Assembly: GCA_024235315.1 (NCBI GenBank)
Contig: JACKMP010000005.1
Span: forward strand, 139,359 to 203,358
Source of the DNA: Chromatiaceae bacterium
GTDB lineage: Bacteria; Pseudomonadota; Gammaproteobacteria; Chromatiales; Chromatiaceae
Reading direction: 5' to 3'
DNA length: 64,000 bases
A program made the position numbers and the translations under genes. Below, piece after piece: positions 1-9,008 of this stretch. Positions within the stretch are counted from its first letter, which is position 1. Every line of letters starts with the position of its first letter. The notes under the pieces are model-generated. The model searched no databases and was not told the origin of the DNA. It was given only the letters and a program-made list of their open reading frames with translations.

Positions 1-1361
1 TTGGGATGCTCGTCGGCGTCATAGTCGCGGCTCAGCTGGCCTTTCCAGATTTTGCACTTTGGGACGGCATTTCTTTTCTTAGCTACGGCCGCCTGCGCCC
101 GTTGCATACCAATGCCGTGATCTTCGCCTTCGGCGGTTCCGCATTGTTTGCCACCTCCTACTATGTGGTGCAGCGCACCAGCCAGGCCCGGCTTTTTGGC
201 GGACCACTGGCTGCGTTCACCTTCTGGGGCTGGATGGCGATCATCGTCCTGGCCGCTGTGACCCTGCCGCTGGGCATCACCTCGGGCAAGGAATACGCCG
301 AGCTGGAGTGGCCGATCGACCTGCTGATCGCTGTGGTCTGGGTGAGCTACGCCATCGTGTTCTTCGGGACTGTTGCCACCCGCAAGGTCAAGCACATCTA
401 CGTTGCCAACTGGTTCTTCGGCGCGTTCATCCTGACCATCGCCGTGCTGCACATCGTCAACAGCGCGTTCATTCCGGTCAGCCTGACCAAGGGTTACAGC
501 TTCTACCCGGGCGCCATCGACGCCATGGTGCAGTGGTGGTACGGGCACAACGCCGTGGGCTTCTTCCTGACCACCGCCTTCCTCGGCATGATGTATTACT
601 TCGTTCCGAAGCAGGCAGGCCGTCCCGTGTACTCCTATCGTCTGTCGGTGGTGCACTTCTGGGCACTGATCTCCACCTACATGTGGGCCGGTCCACATCA
701 CCTGCACTACACCGCCCTGCCCGACTGGGCGCAGTCGGTTGGCATGGTGTTCTCATTGATCCTGCTGGCGCCTTCCTGGGGCGGCATGATCAACGGCATC
801 ATGACCCTGTCCGGTGCCTGGCATAAGCTGCGCACCGACCCGGTCCTGAAGTTCCTGATCGTATCGTTGTCTTTCTACGGCATGTCGACCTTCGAAGGTC
901 CGATGATGTCGATCAAGACCGTCAACGCCCTGTCGCACTACACCGACTGGACGGTTGGCCACGTGCATTCGGGTGCCCTGGGTTGGGTCGCCATGGTTTC
1001 GATCGGTTCACTGTACTACCTGATCCCGCGCCTGTTCGGTCGGGTCCAGATGTTCAGCATGGCGCTGGTCGAGCTGCATTTCTGGATCGCCACCATCGGC
1101 GTGGTCCTGTACATCGCGGCCATGTGGATCGCCGGTGTCATGCAGGGTCTGATGTGGCGTGCAGTCAATGCTGACGGCACCCTGACCTATTCCTTCATCG
1201 AGTCGGTCGAACGCACCTATCCGTTCTACTACGTTCGTTTGCTTGGCGGCGCCATGTTCCTCACCGGCATGCTGCTGATGGCTTACAACGTATGGAAGAC
1301 GGTTGGCGCAGGCCGTACCGCAGACGCTGACGATGCCATCCCGGCACCGGCCGCCCACTGA
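1..1361 (+). CDS. ccoN: cbb3-type cytochrome c oxidase subunit I (5' end missing)
   Basis: Catalytic haem-copper subunit of the high-affinity terminal oxidase, which reduces O2 to water at the inner membrane while pumping protons. About 452 codons are visible and the frame is open from base 3 to the window edge. The first ATG at base 6 lies in the first membrane helix, so roughly 25-30 N-terminal residues are missing. Haem and copper ligand segments are clear: [10 protein letters not shown] near the start, [27 protein letters not shown] and [10 protein letters not shown]. The chain is a run of about twelve hydrophobic helices and ends in a short alanine-rich tail. ccoO follows after 18 nt, with an AAGGAG ribosome site in the gap. 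Identity is very secure; only the 5' boundary is unknown. Confidence 0.97.
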   Translation, partial: GMLVGVIVAAQLAFPDFALWDGISFLSYGRLRPLHTNAVIFAFGGSALFATSYYVVQRTSQARLFGGPLAAFTFWGWMAIIVLAAVTLPLGITSGKEYAELEWPIDLLIAVVWVSYAIVFFGTVATRKVKHIYVANWFFGAFILTIAVLHIVNSAFIPVSLTKGYSFYPGAIDAMVQWWYGHNAVGFFLTTAFLGMMYYFVPKQAGRPVYSYRLSVVHFWALISTYMWAGPHHLHYTALPDWAQSVGMVFSLILLAPSWGGMINGIMTLSGAWHKLRTDPVLKFLIVSLSFYGMSTFEGPMMSIKTVNALSHYTDWTVGHVHSGALGWVAMVSIGSLYYLIPRLFGRVQMFSMALVELHFWIATIGVVLYIAAMWIAGVMQGLMWRAVNADGTLTYSFIESVERTYPFYYVRLLGGAMFLTGMLLMAYNVWKTVGAGRTADADDAIPAPAAH

Positions 1362-1379
1362 TCCGAAGGAGTATCGACA

Positions 1380-2006
1380 ATGTCACATGAAGTCGTTGAA
1401 AAGAACGTCGGCCTTCTGGCGATACTGGTCATCCTGGTGATCAGCATCGGTGGACTGGTCGAGATCGTCCCCCTGTTCTTCCTGACGGATACCACAGTGC
1501 CGGCACCGGGCGTGCAGAAGTACAGCGCACTGCGTCTTGAAGGACGGGACATCTACGTCCGCGAAGGCTGCTACAACTGCCACTCGCAGATGATCCGTCC
1601 GTTCCGCGCCGAAACCGAGCGCTACGGCCACTACTCGGTGGCCGGTGAGTCGGTCTACGACCACCCCTTCCAGTGGGGTTCCAAGCGTACCGGTCCGGAC
1701 CTCGCCCGCGTTGGTGGCCGTTACAGTGATGACTGGCACTTCGTCCACCTGGACAACCCGCGCAACGTGGTACCTGAGTCCAACATGCCGTCGTACTCCT
1801 GGCTCAGCGGTTCGACGCTGAGCGGTGACGACACGGCAACCAAGATGAAGGCTCTCAACGTTGCTGTGGGCGCGACCTGCCCGAGCTGCGAGCTGTATAG
1901 CGAGCAGGACATGGCCAATGCCAAGAAAGAAGTCGAAGGCAAGACCGAAGCACAGGCACTGGTTGCCTATCTGCAGGGTCTCGGCCTGGCTTCCAAGCAG
2001 TGGTGA
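1380..2006 (+). CDS. ccoO: cbb3-type cytochrome c oxidase subunit II
   Basis: Membrane-anchored mono-haem c subunit that passes electrons from CcoP to CcoN. The 208 residues match the family length. One N-terminal helix (about residues 11-35) anchors a periplasmic domain with a single CxxCH haem site at C64-H68 ([13 protein letters not shown]), followed by the conserved segments GPDLARVGG and [18 protein letters not shown] (here [15 protein letters not shown]). The start has GAAGGAG 7-13 nt upstream. The stop overlaps the extended ccoQ frame, consistent with a translationally linked ccoNOQP operon. Confidence 0.97.
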   Translation: MSHEVVEKNVGLLAILVILVISIGGLVEIVPLFFLTDTTVPAPGVQKYSALRLEGRDIYVREGCYNCHSQMIRPFRAETERYGHYSVAGESVYDHPFQWGSKRTGPDLARVGGRYSDDWHFVHLDNPRNVVPESNMPSYSWLSGSTLSGDDTATKMKALNVAVGATCPSCELYSEQDMANAKKEVEGKTEAQALVAYLQGLGLASKQW

Positions 2007-2011
2007 TCGTT

Positions 2012-2188
2012 ATGGATATCAACGACATCCGTGCATGGCAGACAGCCATATTGTTGATCTCGTTCGTCGGGATCATCTTCTGGGCCTACAGCAAGCGTCG
2101 TAAGTCATCTTTCGACGAGGCCGCGAACCTGCCTTTTGCCGATGAAGAGCGGCACCAGGCGACGATCAAGAAGGAGAACCTGTCATGA
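2012..2188 (+). CDS. ccoQ: cbb3-type oxidase small subunit CcoQ
   Basis: Small single-helix subunit that stabilises the CcoNOP complex. From the ATG at 2012 it has 58 residues: a short N-terminus (MDINDIRAW), one hydrophobic helix (about residues 8-25, TAILLISFVGIIFWAY), a basic stop-transfer patch KRRK and an acidic tail containing LPFADEE, which is typical of CcoQ. A GTG at 2000 would add four residues overlapping ccoO; the ATG is preferred because the family usually starts about eight residues before the helix. The last codons overlap the ccoP start by 4 nt (ATGA). Confidence 0.9.
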   Translation: MDINDIRAWQTAILLISFVGIIFWAYSKRRKSSFDEAANLPFADEERHQATIKKENLS

Positions 2189-3105
2189 GCAGTTTCTGGA
2201 GTGGATGGATCATCGTTCTCACCGTAGCCAACATCCTGGGCTGCTTCTGGCTGATCTGGTGGACCATGCGTAGCCGTGCCGGTGAGGCCGCACAGGGCGA
2301 CGTCACCGGTCACACCTGGGATGGCGACCTGCAGGAGTACAACAACCCTCTGCCGCGCTGGTGGCTGTGGCTGTTCTACATCACCCTGTTCTTTGCCGCA
2401 GCCTACCTGGCCCTCTACCCGGGCCTCGGCAAGTTCGGGGGCTTCCTTGGCTGGACGTCACACGGCAGTCAGTACCAGGCCGAAATGGACAAGGCAGCGG
2501 AAAAGTACGACCCGATCTTCAAGCAGTATGCCGCTGTGGCGGTGACAGATCTGGCGGCCAAGCCCGAGTACCAGGAAGCACGGGAAATGGGCAAGCGCCT
2601 GTTCCTGACCTACTGCATGCAGTGTCATGGTTCGGATGCCGGCGGATCGCGCGGCTTCCCCAACCTGACCGACGGTGACTGGCTGTGGGGTGGCTCGCCC
2701 GAGCAGATCCAGATGTCAATCGCCAACGGCCGCACCGGCATGATGCCGAAACACGGCCCCGGTGAAGGTGGACTGAACATCGGCGATGAGAAGATCGACC
2801 AGGTTGCGGCCTACGTGATGAGCCTTGCTGGACGCAACGTCGACGCGGCCAAGGCCGAGGCAGGCAAAGAGGTGTTCATGACCGTCGGTTGCCTCGCGTG
2901 CCACGGGATGGATGGCACCGGCAACCAGATGCTTGGCGGACCCAACCTGACCGACGGCACCTGGCTTTACGGCGGCAGCGAAGGAATCATCAAGCAGACC
3001 ATCACCAACGGTCGTGCCGGCGTGATGCCAGCGCACAAGGACCTGCTTGGCGATGAGAAGGTACACCTGCTGACAGCCTACGTTATCAGCCTGTCAAATC
3101 AGTAA
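2185..3105 (+). CDS. ccoP: cbb3-type cytochrome c oxidase subunit III (di-haem)
   Basis: Di-haem cytochrome c that accepts electrons from soluble cytochromes and feeds CcoO. At 306 residues it is standard length. Two N-terminal hydrophobic segments (about residues 5-27 and 58-78) flank the conserved cytoplasmic piece HTWDGDLQEYNNPLPRWW. Two CxxCH haem sites are visible, C144-H148 (CMQCH) and C236-H240 (CLACH). Each is followed by an NLTDG/W segment and a GRTGMMP- or GRAGVMP-type methionine ligand loop. It starts within the end of ccoQ (4-nt overlap), so it is the last gene of the ccoNOQP unit. A long inverted repeat follows the stop. Confidence 0.97.
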   Translation: MSSFWSGWIIVLTVANILGCFWLIWWTMRSRAGEAAQGDVTGHTWDGDLQEYNNPLPRWWLWLFYITLFFAAAYLALYPGLGKFGGFLGWTSHGSQYQAEMDKAAEKYDPIFKQYAAVAVTDLAAKPEYQEAREMGKRLFLTYCMQCHGSDAGGSRGFPNLTDGDWLWGGSPEQIQMSIANGRTGMMPKHGPGEGGLNIGDEKIDQVAAYVMSLAGRNVDAAKAEAGKEVFMTVGCLACHGMDGTGNQMLGGPNLTDGTWLYGGSEGIIKQTITNGRAGVMPAHKDLLGDEKVHLLTAYVISLSNQ

Positions 3106-3115
3106 GACCCGGCGA

Positions 3116-3185
3116 TGGCCCTGGGCGGGTGGAAGGTTCCAAGATAATGCGATTTATCAAGGACATCCACCCGTTTCCAGGGCCA
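3116..3185. repeat. Long imperfect inverted repeat downstream of ccoP
   Basis: Arms at 3116-3133 and 3166-3185 pair over 17 bp (TGGCCCTGG and CGGGTGGA with their complements), with one base in the left arm opposite three in the right. They enclose about 32 nt. No T-run follows, so it is not a standard intrinsic terminator. It could be an mRNA 3' stabiliser that sets the CcoNOQP level against the downstream assembly genes, or a relic of a small repeat element. The arms are seen directly; the role is inference. Confidence 0.6.
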
Positions 3186-3313
3186 TAATCTATTAAGCTG
3201 AACCGCCCTTTGCCGACCCCTGCTCCTGCGGGAACGGGCATTGAGCACGATTCGGTTCCCGTGATTACAGCATGCCGGATCGCATCTACCCGGCGACTTC
3301 AAAGGTACAGACC

Positions 3314-3613
3314 ATGTCGACCCTGCCAGCTTCTGCGCCTGACAAGAACCAGCTGCCGGTATTGCAGCAGATCGTTTCGGTCATGTGGCCATCGTTCCTT
3401 ACCGCAAGTCTGGCCACCATCATCTTTTTCACGCTATTCGATCCAGCCGAGTTGGGGATGATCGGTGGCTTTCCCGATCTGACCCGAATGGGCGGATACA
3501 CTATTGGGTTCTTCTGCTTCTGGTTGCTGACATCGATCAGTTGCGCCCTGACCTGTTACTTCCGGCGGCCGATGAACCGCCGCACACCCGATACCCACTC
3601 CAACGAAGCCTGA
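3314..3613 (+). CDS. Small membrane protein between ccoP and ccoG
   Basis: Not recognised as a named family. From the ATG at 3314 it has 99 residues: a polar N-terminus, then two hydrophobic stretches (roughly residues 22-42 and 55-77, the second GYTIGFFCFWLLTSISCALTCYF), and a basic proline-rich tail. The layout suggests a two-helix inner-membrane protein with both ends in the cytoplasm. An ATG at 3272 in the same frame would add 14 residues without membrane character. It lies 16 nt before ccoG in the same direction, which suggests a link to cbb3 oxidase assembly, but nothing in the sequence proves this. Confidence 0.7.
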   Translation: MSTLPASAPDKNQLPVLQQIVSVMWPSFLTASLATIIFFTLFDPAELGMIGGFPDLTRMGGYTIGFFCFWLLTSISCALTCYFRRPMNRRTPDTHSNEA

Positions 3614-3629
3614 TAGGGAACTGCAGACG

Positions 3630-5033
3630 ATGTCCCAGCCTGCCGCCAACAAGAACGATGCTTCGATCGAACAGGAGCTGTATAAGAAGCGCGAGAAGAT
3701 CTACCCGCGCGAGGTGCACGGGATCTTTGCCGCGCTGCGCCTGCTCGCCATGGGTGCACTGCTGGGTATCTACTATGGCCTGCCCTGGATCAACTGGGAC
3801 GGCCACCAGGCGGTTCTTTTCGATCTGCCTGCGCGCAAGTTTCACATCTTCGGCCTGACCTTCTGGCCGCAGGATTTCTTCTACCTCTCGATGCTGCTGA
3901 TCATCGCGGCGATCGCGCTTTTCATGTTCACCGCGCTGGCCGGCCGGCTTTGGTGTGGCTATGCCTGTCCGCAGACAGTGTGGACCGAGATCTACATGTG
4001 GATCGAGCAAAAGATCGAAGGCGGATCGAAGAAACAGAAGAAGCGTGACAAGGGCCCGCGCGATGCATCGTACTTTGTCGTCAAAGGCACCAAGCACGGC
4101 GCATGGTTGTTGTTCTCACTGTGGACGGGCTTCACCTTCGTCGGCTATTTCACACCGATCCAGGAGCTGTGGACCAGCTTCCTTAGCTGGAACCTTGGCC
4201 CATGGGAGACGTTCTGGATCTTCTTCTATGGCTTCGCGACCTACGGCAACGCCGGCTTCATGCGCGAACAGGTGTGTATCTATATGTGTCCCTATGCGCG
4301 CTTCCAGAGCGCCATGTTCGACCATGACACGCTGGTCATTTCGTATGACGAAAAGCGTGGCAATCCTCGTGGCTCGCGCAAGCGTGGAACCCCGTCGGCC
4401 AACGTCGGCCTGGGTGACTGCATCGACTGCGGCCTGTGCGTCCAGGTATGTCCGGTCGGCATCGATATCCGTGACGGCCTGCAATACCAGTGCATCGGCT
4501 GCGCCGCCTGTATCGACGTCTGTGACGACGTGATGGATAAAATGGGTTACCCGCGTGGCCTGGTGAAATACACCACCGAAAACTCGCTGCAGGGCAAGCC
4601 CACGAAAATCATCCGGCCACGCATTTGGGTGTACATTTCGATTCTCTCGATCGTCAGCGCCGGCCTGATGTATGGCCTGCTCACGCGCATACCACTCGAG
4701 GTGGACATCATCCGTGACCGCAACGTGCTGTACACGGAAACCGATATGGGGCTGGTGCAGAACGTGTACAACCTTAAACTGATCAACATGGACGCCCAGC
4801 CACAACGCTTCCGTCTTTCGGTTTCCGGCCTCGAAGGACTGCAGGTAATTGGCCAGACCGAAGGAATCGAGATCGACAGTGGCGCCGTCATCGACCTCCC
4901 ACTGCGCATCGAAATCGACCCGATCGCGCTAAAATCGACCAGCAGTGAAATCATGTTCCACATCGAATCGGAGATTACGCCGGATCTTTCGATCGACGAG
5001 CATGCCCGATTCCTCGGACCGGTATCGCGATAA
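3630..5033 (+). CDS. ccoG: cbb3 oxidase assembly protein CcoG (RdxA/FixG), ferredoxin-type
   Basis: Membrane-bound iron-sulfur protein proposed to reduce Cu(II) for assembly of the CcoN copper site. Its 467 residues fit the family. After a soluble N-terminus there are several helices. The conserved GRLWCGYACPQTVWTE block lies near residues 106-121 and MCPYARFQSAMF near 222-233. A dicluster ferredoxin region follows, with CIDCGLCVQVCP and CIGCAACIDVC (about residues 265-300). The C-terminal part after the last helix is an Ig-like periplasmic domain. It follows the small membrane gene by 16 nt and is followed by ccoH after 14 nt, so it belongs to the same assembly unit. Confidence 0.96.
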   Translation: MSQPAANKNDASIEQELYKKREKIYPREVHGIFAALRLLAMGALLGIYYGLPWINWDGHQAVLFDLPARKFHIFGLTFWPQDFFYLSMLLIIAAIALFMFTALAGRLWCGYACPQTVWTEIYMWIEQKIEGGSKKQKKRDKGPRDASYFVVKGTKHGAWLLFSLWTGFTFVGYFTPIQELWTSFLSWNLGPWETFWIFFYGFATYGNAGFMREQVCIYMCPYARFQSAMFDHDTLVISYDEKRGNPRGSRKRGTPSANVGLGDCIDCGLCVQVCPVGIDIRDGLQYQCIGCAACIDVCDDVMDKMGYPRGLVKYTTENSLQGKPTKIIRPRIWVYISILSIVSAGLMYGLLTRIPLEVDIIRDRNVLYTETDMGLVQNVYNLKLINMDAQPQRFRLSVSGLEGLQVIGQTEGIEIDSGAVIDLPLRIEIDPIALKSTSSEIMFHIESEITPDLSIDEHARFLGPVSR

Positions 5034-5047
5034 GGACAACACCCCAA

Positions 5048-5548
5048 ATGCGTCCACCCCGTGAAGACACCGAACCCTGGTACAAACAGTTCTGGCCATG
5101 GTTCCTGATCAGCCTGCCATTGGCCGTGGTGATCGCGTCCATCGTGACCCTCAATATCGCGATCCGTACCGATGACGGCCTGGTCAGCGATGACTATTAC
5201 AAGGAAGGACTGGCCGTCCACATGGACGCGGACAGTACCGCCAAGGCAAAGGCCCTGGGTATCGCGGGCACGCTGAGTCTCGCCGTCGACACGGGCGCGA
5301 TCACCTTGACACTGGCTGACACCAACGCGGTGGCAGAACCCACGCTGTCAATGAAAGTTGTCCATCCGACCCGACCGGACCAGGACCAGACTGTGCTCCT
5401 GACCCGATTGAGCGCCACGCGTTACGCTGGACGCATCGAGTCCCTGGGTCCGGCGAACTGGAAATTGGAGGTCCATCCCCAGGACAAATCCTGGCGTATC
5501 GAAGGCCGCCTGGCGATGCCTGGCAGCGGTGAAACACGCCTCGACTGA
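5048..5548 (+). CDS. ccoH: cbb3 oxidase assembly protein CcoH (FixH)
   Basis: FixH-family protein, a single-pass membrane protein needed late in assembly of the cbb3 complex. It has 166 residues: a conserved N-terminal PWYKQFWPWFLI segment, one helix (about residues 14-38), the family motif DGLVSDDYYKEGLA, then a periplasmic beta-rich domain with KVVHPTRPDQD. It is the last gene of the cco cluster visible here. No ccoI (copper ATPase) or ccoS follows; the next gene, dnaQ, is convergent and starts 25 bases beyond the stop. Confidence 0.93.
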   Translation: MRPPREDTEPWYKQFWPWFLISLPLAVVIASIVTLNIAIRTDDGLVSDDYYKEGLAVHMDADSTAKAKALGIAGTLSLAVDTGAITLTLADTNAVAEPTLSMKVVHPTRPDQDQTVLLTRLSATRYAGRIESLGPANWKLEVHPQDKSWRIEGRLAMPGSGETRLD

Positions 5549-5573
5549 CGACGCTTTCGCCCTGCAACGTGCG

Positions 5574-6284
5574 CTACAGGCGCCGCCATACCGCCTTGCC
5601 TCCTGCCGCCTCGTCGATCGCCTGAAGGCGCTCTTCGTGCGCGACCAACTCATCGGCGTCGGCATGCACGACCACCAACTGCAGCCCTTCGCGGTCGAGG
5701 GTCTGAATACCCGGATTGCCGTCGTCCGCACCACCAGCGCCCGTGTCCACATCCAACGACAGCGCCCCCTGGCCGCCGGTCATCGCCAGGTAGACGTCCG
5801 CAAGTATCTCGGCGTCCAGCAAAGCGCCGTGCTTGTCCCGCCTGCTGTTGTCCACATCGTAACGGCCGCACAGCGCATCGAGTGAATTGCGCTGTCCCGG
5901 ATGCTTCTTGCGTGCCATGACCAGGGTATCGAGCACAGCACAGTGATCGAGGGTAGTACCGTAGCCATCCAGCCGGGCCAGCTCGGCATCGAGGAATCCG
6001 ACGTCGAACGGTGCGTTATGTATCACCAACTCGGCACCGCTCAGATAAGCCAGCAGATCGGCGGCGATGTCTGCAAAGCGAGCCTTGTCGGCCAGGAACT
6101 CGTTGGTGATGCCATGCACTTCGATTGCGGCAGCATCGATCTGCCGATCGGGTTGAAGGTAGACATGAAAATTGTTGCCGGTGAGCCGCCGCTCGACCAG
6201 CTCGACGCAGCCGATCTCGATAATGCGGTGCCCCTGCGCCGGCTCCAGGCCGGTGGTCTCTGTATCCAGTACGATCTGTCGCAT
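5574..6284 (-). CDS. dnaQ: DNA polymerase III epsilon subunit (3'-5' proofreading exonuclease)
   Basis: DEDDh exonuclease that proofreads for the replicative polymerase. From the ATG at 6284 it has 236 residues, close to the E. coli length of 243. Motifs: ExoI VLDTETTGL (D7, E9), ExoII HNAPFDVGFLD, and ExoIII with RDKHGALLDAEILADVYL carrying the catalytic H and D. A clamp-binding-type segment follows (GGQGALSLD). The longer open frame upstream to 6512 is rejected because it is low-complexity, has no homology to the family and lies antiparallel to nothing but inside rnhA. The start overlaps the rnhA stop by 1 nt (TGATG), so the two are translationally coupled. In E. coli the same two genes are divergent neighbours. 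Confidence 0.95.
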   Translation of the reverse strand: MRQIVLDTETTGLEPAQGHRIIEIGCVELVERRLTGNNFHVYLQPDRQIDAAAIEVHGITNEFLADKARFADIAADLLAYLSGAELVIHNAPFDVGFLDAELARLDGYGTTLDHCAVLDTLVMARKKHPGQRNSLDALCGRYDVDNSRRDKHGALLDAEILADVYLAMTGGQGALSLDVDTGAGGADDGNPGIQTLDREGLQLVVVHADADELVAHEERLQAIDEAAGGKAVWRRL

Positions 6285-6751
6285 CAGTTTCCTTTCGACG
6301 TGCCGCCGCGATTGCCATCGAGCCGGGCGATTCCCTGGTTGGCCAGGGCATCGGCACGCTCGTTTTCCGGATGCCCGGCATGGCCCTTGACCCAATGCCA
6401 GCTGACCTCGTGCCGCGCAACCGCCTCGTCCAGCATGCGCCACAGGTCGTCGTTCTTGACCGGCTTTCGCGCAGCGGTACGCCAACCGTTGCGCTTCCAG
6501 TTGTGGATCCACTGGGTGATACCGTTTTTCACATACTGCGAATCTGTAGTGACATCCACGACGCAGGAACGCTTGAGTGCCCGCAGGCCCTCGATCACTG
6601 CCATCAGCTCCATGCGGTTGTTGGTTGTCGCCTCGGCGCCACCGAACAACTCCTTTTCGGTGCCGTTGAATCGCAGCACAGCACCCCAGCCACCGGGGCC
6701 GGGGTTACCCTTGCAGGCACCGTCGGTATAGAGCTCGACCCGTTCAGACAT
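6284..6751 (-). CDS. rnhA: Ribonuclease HI
   Basis: Cleaves the RNA strand of RNA-DNA hybrids, for primer and R-loop removal. It has 155 residues, the same as E. coli RNase HI, and every catalytic residue sits at the E. coli number: D10 ([11 protein letters not shown]), E48 (NNRMELMAV), D70 (TTDSQY), H124 ([10 protein letters not shown]) and D134. The basic handle region [15 protein letters not shown] is also present. It overlaps the upstream methyltransferase gene by 8 nt and dnaQ by 1 nt, forming a three-gene minus-strand operon. Confidence 0.98.
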   Translation of the reverse strand: MSERVELYTDGACKGNPGPGGWGAVLRFNGTEKELFGGAEATTNNRMELMAVIEGLRALKRSCVVDVTTDSQYVKNGITQWIHNWKRNGWRTAARKPVKNDDLWRMLDEAVARHEVSWHWVKGHAGHPENERADALANQGIARLDGNRGGTSKGN

Positions 6752-7505
6752 CGTTGATCTCCCGGACCGTCGGCTCGATTGCGCGCGGCCCGAGCACGCG
6801 CAGGCGTGACCAGCGCTGGCGCACCGGCGTCACCCGCGAGATGCGCTTGACCGCGCGCACCACATAGACACCGGCCAGCATGGGCCACACGCGGCGCCCC
6901 AGCCTTTCCACCGCATCGAACTGGCCACTGCGCGTCGGTGGCCGAAACTCCATGACATCCATACGTTCGATACCAAACCCCATCAGTGTCAGCCAATCGC
7001 TCAGGCGTGGATAGGAGAGAAAATGGCCGCACCACGGGATGGCCCCTTTCCAACGCCCGAACAGTCGCCACAGTCCCCACAGGCTGAAGGGATTGAAGCC
7101 GATGATGATCACCCTGCCTTCGGCGATCAGCACCCGCTCCACCTCGCGCAGCACCTGGTGCGGGTCGGGCGAAAAATCCAGAGTGTGCACCAGGATGACC
7201 GCGTCGACACTGTCGGCCGCCACCGGCAGATGCTGGGCATCCGCCCGGATGACACTCGGAAATTTCGCATCGGCACGTCGCGTAATCAGGGTTTTGCGTT
7301 GCACCGGACAATGACCGAGGTGTCTCTCGGCCTCACCCAGTTCACCGAGTTGCAGCAACTGGTAGCCGAACAGGTCAGCGACCATGCCGATCAGCGCCTC
7401 ACGCTCATGGGCGGCGATGCGCTGCCCGGGCGAGGCTTCGTACCAGCGCGCTAGTGCGTCTCCCAACTCATTGATTTCTTTGTAACAAAACTTGGAATTA
7501 GACAT
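6744..7505 (-). CDS. yafS: SAM-dependent methyltransferase, YafS-like
   Basis: Class I methyltransferase domain protein (Methyltransf_11 type) with unknown substrate. Visible motifs are the acidic loop at [22 protein letters not shown], the post-I/IV region, and [24 protein letters not shown]. The first glycine-rich SAM loop is poorly conserved ([15 protein letters not shown]), as in E. coli YafS. The position beside rnhA-dnaQ and divergent from mltD is the conserved gammaproteobacterial order, which supports the name. Two starts are possible: the ATG at 7505 (253 residues, [11 protein letters not shown]) or the ATG at 7538 (264 residues). The latter is only 18 bases from the mltD ATG and would leave almost no promoter space. 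Confidence 0.8.
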   Translation of the reverse strand: MSNSKFCYKEINELGDALARWYEASPGQRIAAHEREALIGMVADLFGYQLLQLGELGEAERHLGHCPVQRKTLITRRADAKFPSVIRADAQHLPVAADSVDAVILVHTLDFSPDPHQVLREVERVLIAEGRVIIIGFNPFSLWGLWRLFGRWKGAIPWCGHFLSYPRLSDWLTLMGFGIERMDVMEFRPPTRSGQFDAVERLGRRVWPMLAGVYVVRAVKRISRVTPVRQRWSRLRVLGPRAIEPTVREINDV

Positions 7506-7556
7506 CGTGTTGGCGGCGCTGGAACCTCGTTCGCTCATCCCGTATATTCACCGCAC

Positions 7557-8984
7557 ATGACCGCGGTGAACGACATGTCCGATTCTGACCAAAGCGCCCC
7601 GCATCAGCAACGCCCGTTCATCCTCACGGCCTTTATGGTATCGGCGGTTGCACTGGGGCTCGCCGGGTGTATGGGCCAGGGCAGCCGGCCCGATCCACAG
7701 ATGTCACAACCCCTGCCGATGCCGACCGAACAGCTGGTTCCCCGGACGGTCAGCGCGGCAATCGCATCCGGGCACAAGGATGGTGCCTTGTCACCACCGC
7801 TGGCAGCACCACCGGATGATCCCTCGATCTGGGTCCACCTGCGGCAGGGTTACCGGCTCGCGGAGGTGTCGAATCCGCGAGTCGCGCATGAGATCGGCCG
7901 TCTGCAGCGCTCACCAAACGCGTTTCGCGCGCTGATGGCGCGCTCGGAACCATACCTGCATTACATCCTCGAAGAAATCGAAAAGGCCGGACTACCTGCT
8001 GAACTGGCGCTGCTACCAGCGGTTGAAAGTGGCTTTCAAGCGCACGTCTATTCACCCAATGGCGCGGCCGGACTGTGGCAATTCATGCCGGCAACCGGAA
8101 ACATGATGGGGCTCGAGCAGGATTGGTGGTTCGACAAGAGGCGCTCGGTAAGGGCCTCCACCCAATCGGCAATCGCTTACCTGTCACAACTGAACAAGCA
8201 GTTTTCCGGTGATTGGCTACTTACGCTGGCCGCCTACAACGCCGGTGCCGGGACCGTCGGGCGCGCCATCACGCAGGCGACACGGCGTGGTGACAACGCC
8301 GACTTCTGGTCACTCGATCTGCCCGGTGAAACCGATCGATATGTCCCCCGCCTGCTGGCGCTGGCCACCATCGTCGCAGACCCCGAAGCCTATGGTCTCG
8401 ATCTTCCCGAAATCGATGATCGGCCTTACTTCGCCACTGCACGCACCCGTGGCCAGATCGACCTGAACATCGCGGCCGACCTTGCAGAGATGCCGGTCGA
8501 AGACCTGCTGGCGCTCAATGCCGGCCACAAGCGCTGGGCAAGTCGGCCCGACGGACCCCATGAGTTGCTGCTGCCGATCGACAAGGTGGCTTCATTCGAA
8601 CAGGCAGTGGCGGCCCTTCCGGCCACGGGGCGCCTTCGATGGCAGCACCATACGATTCGCGCCGGTGACAGCCTCAGCCGGATTGCCCGGGAGTACGGTG
8701 TCACGGTCGACGCTATCGCGCGTTCCAATGGTCTGAAAGACTCACGCATTCGTGCCGGCCGTGACCTCCTGATACCCCTGTCGGATTCCGTGACACTGGC
8801 AGACAGTGGTTCGATCGGCCACGCGCGACAACGCATGAACTACCGCGTCCGCAAGGGCGACTCGTTGTACACCATCGCCAGGCGCTTCCAGGTCTCGGTT
8901 ACCGACCTGAAACGCTGGAACCGCGTCGGTCGTTACATCCAGCCGGGTGAGAAAATCACCGTCTTCATCGATCCGGACGCCTGA
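7557..8984 (+). CDS. mltD: Membrane-bound lytic murein transglycosylase D
   Basis: Outer-membrane lipoprotein that cleaves peptidoglycan glycan strands. It has 475 residues from the ATG at 7557; an in-frame ATG at 7575 also fits. A signal peptide ends in the lipobox LAGC (C38). The SLT domain (about residues 120-240) shows the catalytic glutamate in PAVESGFQAHVYS, then GAAGLWQFMPATG and LTLAAYNAGAGTV. Two LysM domains follow at about residues 365-408 (HTIRAGDSLSRIARE) and 427-472 (YRVRKGDSLYTIARR). It is transcribed divergently from the yafS-rnhA-dnaQ unit and converges on the Yej operon, whose last gene ends 24 bases away. Confidence 0.95.
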   Translation: MTAVNDMSDSDQSAPHQQRPFILTAFMVSAVALGLAGCMGQGSRPDPQMSQPLPMPTEQLVPRTVSAAIASGHKDGALSPPLAAPPDDPSIWVHLRQGYRLAEVSNPRVAHEIGRLQRSPNAFRALMARSEPYLHYILEEIEKAGLPAELALLPAVESGFQAHVYSPNGAAGLWQFMPATGNMMGLEQDWWFDKRRSVRASTQSAIAYLSQLNKQFSGDWLLTLAAYNAGAGTVGRAITQATRRGDNADFWSLDLPGETDRYVPRLLALATIVADPEAYGLDLPEIDDRPYFATARTRGQIDLNIAADLAEMPVEDLLALNAGHKRWASRPDGPHELLLPIDKVASFEQAVAALPATGRLRWQHHTIRAGDSLSRIAREYGVTVDAIARSNGLKDSRIRAGRDLLIPLSDSVTLADSGSIGHARQRMNYRVRKGDSLYTIARRFQVSVTDLKRWNRVGRYIQPGEKITVFIDPDA

Positions 8985-9008
8985 CGCCACTGCAATTGCA
9001 GCAGCGGT

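Noticed and set aside
3147..3160. FNR/ANR box near the ccoP 3' end
   Set aside because: Only the right half (ATCAA) matches; the left half does not, and the position is after ccoP rather than at a promoter.
6285..6512. N-terminal extension of dnaQ to 6512
   Set aside because: The added residues are arginine- and alanine-rich shadow of rnhA; the ATG at 6284 gives the exact family start.
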